Below are positions 22,050 to 33,800 of a stretch of DNA of 64,000 bases, in pieces. A program made the translations under genes and the position numbers. The stretch lies in NCBI GenBank assembly GCA_004794785.1, contig SJOL01001452.1, positions 1 through 64,000 on the forward strand, in the 5' to 3' direction. Below the pieces are notes generated by a model. That model saw only the letters and a program-made list of their open reading frames with translations. It ran no database searches and was not told where the DNA came from. Origin of the DNA: Opisthorchis felineus. Lineage: Eukaryota; Platyhelminthes; Trematoda; Opisthorchiida; Opisthorchiidae. Position 1 is the first letter of the stretch, and each line of letters starts with the position of its first letter.

Positions 22050-23754
22050 TTCCGTAGAGTCTCCTCACCAGTTTGGTCAATTGCTGAGAATCTTCTGACC
22101 CTCCAAGTTGGGGGTTGGAAAAACCAGAGCACACTGTTCCCCAAGTTAACTACTCTGGTAGGCTTACACCAAACATCGCTACCTTGCGGCCAAGGCAAAG
22201 CTTTTGTTGCGTACCCTCGTCGTTTCCCTCTCAATCATCAGTTTATCGGCTGTAAGCCATGTTCCAAGAATACTTTGGTTTCAGCTGCTACAATTTCGGT
22301 CATCGGAAAATGGGAGAGTATGACAAATATAGCCAAGCATTGGAGGCGATGGCACGATCAGCTGGTTTGCACTGTATATTCCTCTTAGGAGGTAGAAAAT
22401 TCTACGGCTACGCATCGAAGGCCATAACCTTGATGCGGGAGCACCACTGACTGCATGATTAAGCCAGGTCTGCCAGCGGCAGTTGCGCATCCGACTGGGT
22501 TTATCGGTTAGCGCTTTCATACTTCCTACCAGATCGTAGACTGTCCACCTCGGTTGTTTCCACTCAGCATAGGACTGGACGAAAAATGTCTGCGAGACAG
22601 ACGGTCTTCTGGCATGTGAAGCACCTATCTTAACCAGCGTAACATGTGAAGCGTGAGTGACCCATCCATCGTGGGAGAGTTCTTTTTACTTAAAACTATT
22701 CAGCTTCTCAGTATTGACATCCAAATATTCTCACCCGATCTGGCCGATATTTGGGAGACATCGATGGTCAAACACTGACAGCTTTCGTACATCCTTCGCA
22801 CGGATGCTACGTCTCTGATCCGAAAGCAGTGTTGATAGTATCGTTGCAGTGTGTACTATGCCTTTGAAATGCATACCAAACAGTGTGGCGTAATTTTGGG
22901 TCGTTTAAAGTGATTAGTATCTTTGAGAGAACTGAATGGATGGGAGCCATGTTCCCCGCATACTCATCTGTGAGCGAAAGCTCATATGTACTTTTGTCTC
23001 CGAGGTTCCAGAGACAGGCAAAGAAGTTCCAAGCAGCAAGTCAGTAAAAAACCGAAGGGGAGGAGTGAGAGAGGGCTGCTTTGTCTTGCACCACTGGACG
23101 TGGTGAACTCAGGTGGAAGCCTGCTTTGTACCAGTACGCACCCATAGGAGTTCAAACACACAAGGGTATATAAAGGGATATAAATTTGGAAGGGACTCCT
23201 TCAATCGCCAAACATCGCCAAAGTTTCTGACGATCGACAGAGTCAAAAGCAGCTTTCAGTTAAAAAACGATCAATGTGGCACGTTTGAAAGAGTGGCACT
23301 GTTCAAGAACCTGTCTCAAGGTAAAGATGTACTCTATGCATCCTCGACTAGAACGAAACTCAGCTTGACTCTCACGAGTTTGCCTCTCCCAATAATCGAT
23401 CAACCTGCGCAAAACAATGTCAGAGGACACTTTGGATACCACAGCTAACAGGCTGATGCCACGATAGTTTTCCCATGGCTTTCTTGTTCCTTTTTTCAAA
23501 ACCAGTATCACGGCCGAAGCGCTCCATTCCATTGGCATGCTGTTTTCGCTCCAAATCTTCAGTAGTGGGGTCGTCAGACTTCTCAACAGGGCTTCACCAT
23601 CTTTGAAAAGTTCTGGGTTCAGACCATCCGAACGGGATACCTCGTCGCGTTGGAGGAGTGATATTTCACACTGGGTTTGTTGTTGAAAGTGGGCTGTTGT
23701 CGATGCTCCATTCGGGCTCGTTGGTTTCTTCCAGAAGTTGTGTTGAGGGAATCC

Positions 23755-24093
23755 AGCAGAACTGCTTTTTAGATTTTGACAAATACACTGATTTGCAAAT
23801 CGATTTGGTTTTCACGGGAGACTCAACTGAATCTCTCGTTTTTTCAAAACGATGTTCTTCAACTGAATGTGCTGCACAAAGGCCGCCTCATGTTTAAGTT
23901 GGTACGGTATACCGCAGTATATTTTCATAAAGGAAACTACTCACAAGGTTGCTGAAAACCAAATTGATTCGCAAATGAGTGTATTTGTCAAAATCAGTCC
24001 AATCAAGTAGAAAATAAGGTTGACGGAAACTCGGGGACTGTGCCTACCGGATGAGCTCTAAGAAGGGCGAAACCGGTCGTGGGCTGTCGAAGT
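23755..24093 (+). repeat. Small insertion in LINE D with 43-bp inverted repeats and a hammerhead-like end
   Basis: The RTE reading is interrupted between RWAEQFKGHF (right) and the NEPEWSIDN block (left). The insert contains inverted arms at 23772-23814 and 23953-23995 that match at 40 of 43 positions by eye. To the right of the second arm follows the segment shared with 5790-5930 and, inverted, with 42040-42130, including the ribozyme-like core. It may be one non-autonomous element, or a foldback beside a fragment of a Penelope-type terminal repeat. Borders are approximate. Confidence 0.6.
24042..24084 (+). ncRNA. Type I hammerhead-ribozyme-like motif, one core substitution
   Basis: Stem I strands GCCTAC (24042-24047) and GTGGGC (24079-24084) pair in all six positions, one a G-U. 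The core box is CGGATGA (canonical CTGATGA, so U4 is changed to G). Stem II is GCTCT/AGGGC (24055-24059, 24064-24068), then GAAA. A two-base-pair stem III (AC/GT with a CG loop) follows, then GTC, after which cleavage would occur at 24078. Very short stem III is a known feature of hammerheads in Penelope-like elements and retrozymes. The U4 change probably makes this copy inactive. Confidence 0.5.
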
Positions 24094-24539
24094 GCCCTTT
24101 AAACTGTTCAGCCCATCGTTTGAGACAACGGTTTTGCGAATGAATTACCGTCCCAACTTTTTCGCAATTGTTTCACTGACACGCATTTCCTCTTGAGCAG
24201 TTAACCGGATTAACTGGATCATGGCACAGCTGTTGCCTCTAGTGAGAGCCTTCTCCATCTTGTGGGCATTTGCAATCCACCAGGATTCTTTGTCATTCTT
24301 CAGGCTCTTGATTGTCCGGCGTTTGATGGATCTGCATGCGCTATTGTAATCGCTAGTTGCTGGTATGCCTTTTATGGTAGAAGTAAGATGCGCGGATCTC
24401 GACGGTATCCAGCATTCATTTGGTCGAGTCGGTTTGCCATATGAAGTACTTTCGTCTACGTGGGCCGTCTCTTGGTGACATCTGGTTGTCTTATTAAGTT
24501 TATACAGCAGGACGGATGAACGAAAACAAGAATGTTGAC

Positions 24540-24764
24540 ATCCATCTCTCTTCACGACCGTCTCTTAGCTCCACTCCTGTCCAACTTTTTAAACGTCCTA
24601 TAAATCCTCGCTTTAGGCGTGTCCGTCAAGCACCCAGGATAGTGACCAAACACCGCTCTTGTCTGTCACTTCGCACTCACTATACCAACCTCACTGTTGC
24701 AACATTTAACATGCGAACTCTCAAGGAAGCTTACGAGCAAGCTTCTCTTGTGCTGGTTTTGTGA
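24540..24764 (+). pseudogene. RTE-type LINE fragment E: start of the endonuclease domain
   Basis: The + strand frame ends with TNLTVATFNMRTLKEAYEQA, matching the first block of the RTE apurinic endonuclease (T-F-N-x-R-T-L with the catalytic Asn). The frame stops ten codons later. It lies back-to-back with LINE D, which runs the other way, so two copies meet near 24550. Confidence 0.6.
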
Positions 24765-25164
24765 GCAGAGAGGTGGCCAACCTTTGACCTGGCACGGGGA
24801 ACTAAAATCGATTGCAAGCCTGGGTGCCGTCGGTGCGACTCACCTTTCAGGATGAGGTCCGCGCGATCCCCTCTGGCTGGTTGGAGACGCTGCAAGATAT
24901 AGCTACTAGCTGATGTCAGTAGCGTTCCCGTTTCCAGTTTCTATCTAGGGAGTCTGAATCTGGAGGTGTAGGTTGTGGTTGTGGTAGGCTAGTACTGCCA
25001 ATTCCCTATCCACTTTTATTCTTTCCTTCATAATAAGGCTATCAAACAGATTCTGGTTGTACGACAGCGAAGCATCAGTGCTTGAACACTGATGTCTGTC
25101 GATCACGATGATGATATCTCTATTCAGAAAAGTATCCGAGGCGACCGACCCAACCATAGAGATG

Positions 25165-25279
25165 AAAGCCTCATACTTGTGCGGTTACCAGTTTTCTCTG
25201 TACTACGACGGCTAACTCCGGCATTTGACGTACAAATCCGAGAACATGAAGCAGGATTTCTACCAGGTCGGGCGTGCGT
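25165..25279 (+). pseudogene. RTE-type LINE fragment F: short RT piece ending at a microsatellite
   Basis: The + strand reads SVLRRLTPAFDVQ, then REHEAGFLPGRACV, the RT block just before the F-T-L-R-Q region. The homology stops exactly where an AAT microsatellite begins. No other RTE part is visible to its right. Confidence 0.5.
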
Positions 25280-25310
25280 AAATAATAATAATGATAATAA
25301 TAATAATAAT
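25280..25310. repeat. (AAT)n microsatellite
   Basis: Ten AAT/ATA units with one interruption (ATG) fused to the RT fragment. Confidence 0.85.
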
Positions 25311-27406
25311 CGTTATCAACATCCTAACATCGGCATTCGTGAAACCGAGTCCAAGAGACCATCTATTAGTGTGTTAGTCAGAGATAATATGAGGAATTTA
25401 AAACAAGCTAGGACGGATCCTCCAGATCGCTCCACCGAATGTTTTCAACAGCAGTCCCCATTTCTGTCATTCGACTCGCCAGACTTGAGTTGTAGTCTGT
25501 GCCCCACTTAATTATATGACTTGAGGCGCCATTAGACTGCCGATCCAAATAGGCTGCCGTCAGTGTTACTCGAAGACAGCGGCGAGTCTTTCTGTGCTGC
25601 CTCAAGTAGTTTGTTTTAGTTAATTTGAAGACAAGAGCCAGTCAGCCGTTGTATCTTCATTTGAGAAAAGTATCCGAAGCGTTCCTTCCAACCCTCACAC
25701 CTCTCATAATACAGATAATGGGCCGTTATTCTGCGGGTATAACATCGGCACGTGACGCATAAAGTCAGGAGCACCACCAAGATTTCCTCCGGTTGAGAAC
25801 ACACTGGTAGCATCTTTAAATAACGCCGAGCAATCAAACGATACATATTGTCGGCCAGAAGTCGCGACAATTATCGATTTTTGACGAGGTCCCGGATTGT
25901 GTAGATAAATCGAGTCTTTTGTGTGAACCAGTTCATAGAGAAACAGCCCTGGATTTTGGAGATATACTTCATGCTGCACAGCCTCGTCTCGTAAGGGCTC
26001 GCAACAAGAAACCGAAAAGTTTCCGCACAATCGGCGGTGTTCGTCAGGACTATTCTTTCGTTGTTCAGTTTCGTCCTCGATACCATTATGGAGTATACAT
26101 TTCAAGTGACCTTGAATCAAAGCACAGGGCAACTGGACCAGCCGCAGATTAGCTCGCACCGTTACGTACTGTGGTCCGACCACCAACTGGTGGTGGGACC
26201 GGGTAAGCCGAGGGGTAACTGTCAGGCAACCTGTGGCGACCTTCCAAACTGCAAGCATTCGCAGCAGGAGGTGATCCAATGCTAAAGTCATACTGTCCTG
26301 ATCGTCAAGAGCCTGAAGGCGGCTCAGTGTCCCTCCGAGTGACCAGCATTTCCACGTTTATTGGATCGGTGATGCTGCTTTTCCCTCGAGGACGAGCTAG
26401 TTACGAAAACAAGCTCCCAGTATCCCTTCACATCCCACAGGAGGAAATGCCATTGACAATGCACTTCGCCGTTTTTTTCTGAAATCCAATTCAACTGTCA
26501 CAAAAAATGGACGATGTTTTTAGCACTTCCTAAATCGTCCGGTCACGCCGTCGACTTTGGTTTGTCAGTGACTTAAAAACAAAATGTGTGAACCTGTAAC
26601 TGTGTTTTGTGTTGACGCTACGGAAGCTACAAGAGAAGCTACAAACTCATGACAACTCGTGATTTTTGCATTTCTAAATGTTTATTATAGTTTCAGTGCT
26701 AGAGTACATCTTCACCGCGCAGCTTTTTTCTAGCCAGGACAAAAAGGACTTTCTCGGCCCAGAGGACGGGCATATCTTGCTGATGCACCAGTATGTCTCA
26801 CTTCCAGATATGCAAGGCTTTTGATTATTTTAGCAGACAGTGTGGTTAAAGTCGCCAATACTATCACAACCTTCAGTTTGTCGCTGAAAGCATCTGAGAA
26901 CATCGAGTTTTTCGTTAACCTGGTATAGAGTACATAGGAGATGCTTCATACTTATCACCTCTCAACAGGACACATCCGTAGTGGAGGGGGCAGTTTTGTT
27001 CTCTGCAAATGCTCCCTTGTGAAGGGAGTGCGAGAGTGAGTGAGAGCGAACGAAAAGTAAATCAGTCAGGTTAAGATAACATGGTGTAATGCAACGTTAT
27101 GGAACCAAGATAAGAGCAATCACTCTGCGCGTCACCTGATCTTGGTAGCGTATCTGTTTTACCATTTTGAGTTAATTTTATGCTGCTCACCTCTCCTGCT
27201 GGAAACCATATCTTTTGTTGAAGGGTTGTCCTTCTTTAGTCCCTTTCTGAATGTCCCCATGCATAGCTGCTAATAAGAATTTGGAGTATGCTTTGTCAAC
27301 CCCACGACAATCGCCCATAAATTATTCCAAGGACGGCTGTACTCTGCTTGGTGAGAGTGGCTATTTCTCATTTTTTTAATGTTCACATTTGGCTTGTCTT
27401 ATGTAG
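25311..27406. other. Unassigned stretch upstream of the first recognised NADK exon
   Basis: The missing N-terminal exon(s) of the NAD kinase gene could lie here or further left, but I found no match to the expected V-L-V-I-K-K block. Minus-strand open frames (25704-26291, 195 codons; 25616-25870) show no motif. Confidence 0.35.
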
Positions 27407-27456
27407 CCTGATGATCTTCATCGAAAGTGCCACTCACTTTTAAGGCGATCATCAGG
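27407..27456. repeat. 50-nt nested hairpin before the NADK exon
   Basis: Perfect 10-bp arms CCTGATGATC / GATCATCAGG enclose an inner perfect 6-bp stem AAAGTG / CACTTT with a CCACT loop. It lies 98 bp before the splice acceptor of the first recognised NADK exon. Confidence 0.7.
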
Positions 27457-27554
27457 TAGATTGTCTGGCGTTACTGACTGCTCGGATTTGCCGCATAGTG
27501 CAGCCTTCCGGGTTTGTGTGTGGCCTACATACCTAAACTCGCTTTAACTTCTAG

Positions 27555-27842
27555 ACCTGGGATGTTACGCTTTTTCTCGAATCGGAAACTGTTGCTGTAC
27601 TGAAGAAAGATGCGCACTTCAGTTCCGTCCTAGGCCATACAACTGCTCCGCAGGCTGCGAGTTCAGCTGATCACCCGCCCCTTGGGTTATCTGACCCGGT
27701 TCCGTGTATCTTGAATGCAAATGACACACAAAGCGGAAACCTCTCAGTGAAGATTTACGATTGCCAAGATGCAAATTCTGTGGATTTGGTTATCTGCCTT
27801 GGAGGTGATGGGACTTTCTTGAAAATCGGCTCGATGTTTCAG
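27555..27842 (+). CDS. NADK: NADK exon with the GGDG motif
   Basis: Acceptor CTTTAACTTCTAG, donor GTAAGAAG. The 96 codons start at TWDVTLFLE and end at KIGSMFQ. About 50 low-complexity, Ser/Ala/Pro-containing residues between KKDAHFSS and SVKIYDCQD separate the first beta strand from VDLVICLGGDGT. This loop is variable among NAD kinases. Confidence 0.9.
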
Positions 27843-30800
27843 GTAAGAAGCGCTCTTGGGTCCATTGCGCATCTGAGTTTTTAACGGATGCCATTTTTTA
27901 CACCTTAATCATCGAGAACTAGTGACTGATCATAAACCCATGACATGGTCTGTGACCATGATGGATGCAAGGTTAGTTACTCTGTGTGCTAAGCCTTAAA
28001 CTGTCAGATGTAACACGATGCATATTTAGTCATGTTGAAGATCTTTTTACCTTCTGTTATATGTGGTATTGACCTGTGCCCTCTTCCAACTCACTCTTCA
28101 CTCGTCAAATGTGACTTCAAGGCCTTTGAGCCTATGCTGCACGGACGATTGGTACACTTGAATCCACTTAGGTGGGTATGTAACCACTGGTCCTGTAGTG
28201 TTTTCTTCATACCGGTACAAGTGCTCACATACGTGACTGATTAGGATAAACTACCTTTTTCCGTTCGCCCACTCACAATCGGCAGTTATGTAACAGAGCC
28301 GCGTTCACTAAGGATTTAGTCGATTCTCTCGTCCTTATCGTCGACGTCACTGAGTCCAGATCGCACGCCAAGTGTAACTGGTCAGCACAGTTGAGTAGAC
28401 ACCAGCCTGCTGCACGCCAGTGCTTCCAGTAGTATCCTAGGCCAACCCTTGTGTGGGTGTTTCCTACCGTGGGTCAACGGCGATCAGCGGTTATTTTTCC
28501 TATTTGTTCTGACTACTCGTGAGTAGTGTGATTTATGCTTATTATAACGCCCTTTTGCTCCCTTGCTGCTCTTTCCCCGGGTTTTTGCTCCCACTAAGGT
28601 CTGCTTATTAGCTAGTCAATGATGTGAAGATTTTGTTGCCTTCTCATCTTCACTTGCAGTTTAGTATCGACTCTACCTATTTTTGAGTGTTTGCTCGGAC
28701 GGGAAAACGGGTCGACCGCGCTATCTGTTTCACCAGCTCGTTGTCTACCGCGGTCCTATTTTTGAGTCACTTTATATCGTATCTTACCCGATAGGCTTTG
28801 TTGAGATTTTGTTTTAAACGGACCTAAGCACACGTTCCGATTTGACACGTGACACGAGCTGCTTCGTCACGCCATCAGCCAAAGACTACGGGTAAATTTA
28901 ATCTTTACCAAATTCTCCCGATACCCGATTTCCAGACAGCTTCCCTTACCTCCCGAATGTACTGACCGTTTTCTGTGCCGTTTTCTCTGAATACGGTCTA
29001 TTTCCACTGTCTGACTGCGCAAGTTTGTGTATCATTTGGTACTCACTAGCTGTTACTTCCAGAATGCCCTATTGCCTCGCCGCCCCTTTTTCTGCTCCCA
29101 CCGATTGCGCTGTTGATTGTACGTTCTGCTTAGTTCACAATGTTTGTTAATTCATTTGTTCATCGAACCAGTTCTCAACAGTTCTCAATACAGCATCGAA
29201 AAGCCAAACAGACAGTCCTGACAACTTTTCTGCCACGTCTAGCCAACCTTCTGGCAATTTTCCTGACCTTCCCTCATTAGATTACTTCCTCCCGACTCCC
29301 GAGCAAGAGCTCCCCATCGATCTGACGGGCAGAGCTTAGTGTTTGCAGATGGAGATTGCCAAGATCTCTCGAGAGATGACTAAACTTCAGAGTCCTAGTT
29401 TTGCTACAGACTGGAGACCGCGAGACTCCGTTAGACCCCTTTCATATTCAGTAGACTAGGAAGGGGCCGCTGTCTCCAACTACCTTCGAAAAACTCACAG
29501 TCGGCGTCTCTGCCATACGAACATCTTCCGGAGCTACTTAACCTCTGCATCGACATATCTCAGAGGAGAGTACCCAAATTTTACGGTAACCTTTTACATT
29601 ACTGGAAGTTTCTCAGGGGCTTCACCAGCGGAATCACTCAATATGTTACGGATCCCGCTAATCGCTTGGCTTTCTTGATCGACACGTGCGAAAGCGAAGC
29701 AGTCTCTGGCCGACGGCGCTACGCAGCAGCTCTTATCACGTGCCAAATCGGAATGTGTACTTAGGTCCGTTTAAAACAAAATCTCAACAAAGCCTATCGG
29801 GTAAGGTCCGATATAAAATGGCACAAAAGTAGGACCGCCGGGGAAGGCGAGTTAGCGTAGCGCATAGCGCGGTCGACTCGCTTTTCCGTCGGAGCAGACA
29901 CTCAAAAATGGGTAGAGTCAATACTAACTTGCAAGTGAAGATGATCAGGCAACAAAATCTCCACATTTTTGACTAGATAGTAAGCAGACCTTAGTGGGAG
30001 CAAAAAACCCGGGGAAAGAGCAGCAAGGGTGCCAAAGGGCGTTATAATAAACAGGCTTAATCACGCTACTCACGAGTAGTCAGAACAAATATAAAAAAAT
30101 AACCGTTGATTCACGGGTGGAATCACTGGTGCGTTCTCCGCCCGATTTAAACTGTTGCATCAGCGATGCATGTAAGGATGCCATTAGGCAGTGGAACCAA
30201 CAACTAATATGACTGGATGGTCGTGCCTCCCCGACTGTCCTTCTGCAGCATGCGACTACTTTCTCACCACTGGGACGTATCGTCTGTATTATTTTACCAT
30301 CGCCATCGTGAGAGATTTTCGTCAAATCTTCCTTCTATGTCTTCGAGTCATTCAGCTGTATTTTACTTATCTAACCACTGCTACCATTTACAGCCGCACG
30401 CTGCATAACTGAGTTCTTCATTTTTTCCCCTACAGAAACACCCTTGCATATTTGGAATTCCTTGTTGCTCTGTGTCCTGTACAATTTATATAACGTTCAA
30501 CTATCTTGCGGCAGAGTTAACTTATATCTCGACAAATATTGAGGTTGTTGTCACTTCCTTCGATCTTTCTTATAGAAACTTCTTGATCACAGGTTTTATG
30601 TTTTTCCGGAATTCACATCATTTTGATATGAAACATTGAGTAAAAGAATGCGAGCAAATCTGACTTAAGATTGGAACACGAAAGTCGTTGCTGAGTCCAT
30701 AACCACAAGTGCTGGTTACATCATGATTGTCACTCACTGGCCTACAGTCCACAAACGACCTGCGAGCCATGTCCATCTGATGGCCTATGTCTGGAAAGTC

Positions 30801-33800
30801 AAGTAGAATAATTATTTGATCTATTTAGCGGATTTACCACTGACCGTCTTTGAGCAAGAAGAATACTCATCTGAGATAGGTATACATTTGATTCAGTAAG
30901 AACCTGTCACTAAACTGAGCTGTCCAGAGAAACCTTATCCAAATTAATGACCAAACCCTCAAGGAGATGCCAATTCAATTTATCAGCCTTAAACCAAGTA
31001 CCATAGGTGCATTGGTTCCAGGTGCTACAGTTCTGATAACCGGAAAGTGGGAGAGGATAGGAGATACAGCCAAGCGTGCGAGGTGATGGCATGTTCAATT
31101 AGTTCTGGAACTGGGTAGCTACGCATGGAAGGCGGTGACTGATGCACGAGCGCCACTGACTATGTAATTGGGCCATTTTTGCCAGTGTCATTAGCAATTA
31201 TTAACTTGGGTCCCGGAGTCTCCATCCAGGGAGACGGCAGTTGTCGATTCGACTTAGTTTACTGGTTAGTGTTTTCATACTTCGTTGCCACGTCATACAT
31301 TGCCCTCCTCTTGGTCGTTTCCACTCAGTACAGGGCTGGGCGAAAAGAGCTCTGCGAGGCGGACGGTCTTCAGCACGCGACGTACGTGTCCTGTCCAGCT
31401 CTACCTATGAGGCATGGGTAGTTCATATATCATTGAACAGCTCCCTTTTCCTAAACACACCTGGCGTATCTCAGCATTGCTGATCCGATGTTCCCACAAG
31501 ACCCGACCAATGCTTCGGAGATGCCGAATAACTCTTCTTCTCAAGCAGTTGACGGAGCATCAGGAGCAAGATCTTCGAGAATGCAAGAGGCCGCTACCTT
31601 TAGCAACTAGCCCAATGATAAGCGGACTCTGCTTAAAAGGGGAACTATTTCTAGAAGTCTGCCTGCAGATTTTATAACAGACACCACATTTGGGGTACAG
31701 GCTACAAAGAAAGTATGCTAGATCCAAACACGTCACATCCAGGTCGACGTTTCAGACTACGCAACGGCACATCAGCTGATGCTATTATTGCGAGATTGTG
31801 ACATTCAATGACGACGAGAAATTCAGCCCGGATCAGTCAGATGCGCTGATGTACTGCTGGCGAAATCTCTGAAAGCTGCATATCTACGATAGTGACACCG
31901 CAATAGTTTAGACATCCTTTTACCTTCTGTAGAAAGTACTGGAGGATGGATAAACGAGGCAAACCATCACGTTTACCAACGTTCTTATACTTTGGATACC
32001 CGATCACTCAGTTCCAGCTAAAATCTTCACATCGGTACACTTGGCGTACCTCAAAATGTCATGATTGCTGTACTGCAATGCACAAGTTCTGAGTGTACTC
32101 ATCTACAATCTATGGAGAGTGTATAGGGCGTGGTGGCAGGCAAAAATTATTCCAGAAACTTTTTCGTTCCCCCAAGAGATCTAAAACAGTTTTATATAAG
32201 AATGGAACTTGAAGTTGGTATTATTGACAGCATTTTCAAAATCCTAGCCAGACGGTGCTGTATCGTGTTGTACCAGATGCATTGTACCGTGTCAAGATTT
32301 TTGTAATTCCTAATTATTTCCAACCAAAGCCTTCAGCGTCCCAGGACACTTTCTCATTATAAATTGTGACTCTTGTGCCTCATCAGGAAATTGGATATGA
32401 ACCCTAGGGTTAAATTGCTTCGGTTAGGTGTATTTTCAATTTAATCTCTTGTGAAAGGAGGCCAGCATATCGAAAGATTTCGCCAATTAGGGCCGCTTGA
32501 ATAACCGAGCCAGGTGTTTGGAGTGGTTGCCAACCTTCGCTCGTGCAAACTGACAAGTGGGAATTCTCGGACGGAAGTCCCAATTGCCATATCATTCTAA
32601 GACACTAAGTAATAGTAGAAAATAATAGCCTACTGACTTTACTAACACTTATTACCACTGGAGCATGTAGACCGTATTGCTCAGAGTTGTCAGTTGAGTT
32701 TATCAGAATTACTACCTGGTGTCTCTAGGTAGAACTCTTGTTTTTTTTTAAGACTTATGGGACGGTGAGTTTAATTCGAGAGTTGGAGGAATCCTGAATG
32801 CATGGTTTTATAATGGTATCCCAGTTTCGATCGAACGGGCGTTTTGTGAAATTTGGTTTGATTATAAATCTGACAAGTCCATCTTAGCACCCTATTTACA
32901 TAAGTCTCGGTTCGATCAGGTTTCACAATCCTGCAGATGTTACTTCGATGATTAGAGTTGTGGTGTCATCGATTTGGAAGTGTTCCTTCTATTTCCGCCG
33001 TTAAGACAGGGTTAGCGACATTGAGACATTCTTTTCTCGGACGATTTCACAATCACAACCAGCTAATCGGCATACAGTATTTCTAACTTAATTTGGCATC
33101 ATCACTCGTGTATACTTCTATAAGTAGGCGTTTGTATGTGCAGAGCTGATTACTTTTGAAAACTGCGCTCGCTCTGTGACTGGTTGACCGGTCGATTTCT
33201 ATGTCGCCGGCCTTCACGCAACCGTACGTCCTGACCGGGTGAGGAACTAACCGGTTTAGACTATCTCCTTGGAGCGCTAGATAGCTCAGTGGTTAAGGCG
33301 CGAACCTACTTATCGGAAGGTATGGTTCGGACCCAGCCCCGGCATCTCGACTGCTCCTGTACGGGCTGGGGCAACCTGGCAGTACCTCAGTCCTCGTGCT
33401 TTCTTTGTGTGGCACGACAGCTAGGCACCAAAAGCGTGTTACGGCAGAACGACTTCTATTTTTAAACTACCTCTCTCAAAATCGGGTAGTGGATGCGCAA
33501 TCGCTTACAAGGAGCAGTTCGTGCACTAACATTCATTTGATAGAAATAAAGGTATGTTCGTCGCCCGGAGCTTATCGGATGTGACGTTTCACACCCTGAC
33601 ACGGTAATGTTTACTCTGCTGAACGCTGATTAACGGTTATACATTCACCGCGTGCTATTAAGCAGATTAGCTTGAACCTGATGTAATTTTTTATGCACTG
33701 GAACTTTCTAAGTGTACTGAAGCCGACTGCAAACTTACCTAAATCCTTCTGAGGTCGCTGTTTTGGATGACTCGAAAGTTGCATTATTGGAACGCCAGCT

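Larger units (their letters stand above)
22050..24560 (-). mobile_element. RTE-type LINE D, nearly full pol on the minus strand, dead
   Basis: From right to left: the linker between endonuclease and RT (24555-24145: SIKRRTIKSLKNDKESWWI, VSETIAKKLGR), RWAEQFKGHF near 24100, then a ~340-bp insertion. After it come NEPEWSIDN, GLNPELFKDGEALL and the RT frame 23586-23260 with MPMEWSASAVILVLKKG, ENYRGISLLAVVSK and SRGCIEYIFTLRQVLEQ. A stop separates that frame from LKAAFDSVDRQKLW. The catalytic site reads DEYAGNM where DLEYADDI is expected. The C-terminus (22900-22280) has FDHRCL, DRLSRRTFF-like and LTDKPSRMRNCRW blocks. No intact ORF remains. Confidence 0.8.

Noticed and set aside
27407..27456. 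Hammerhead ribozyme at the hairpin before the NADK exon
   Set aside because: CTGATGA and CGAAA occur, but no stem II fits between them and the stem I strands do not pair; the perfect nested hairpin explains the sequence better.
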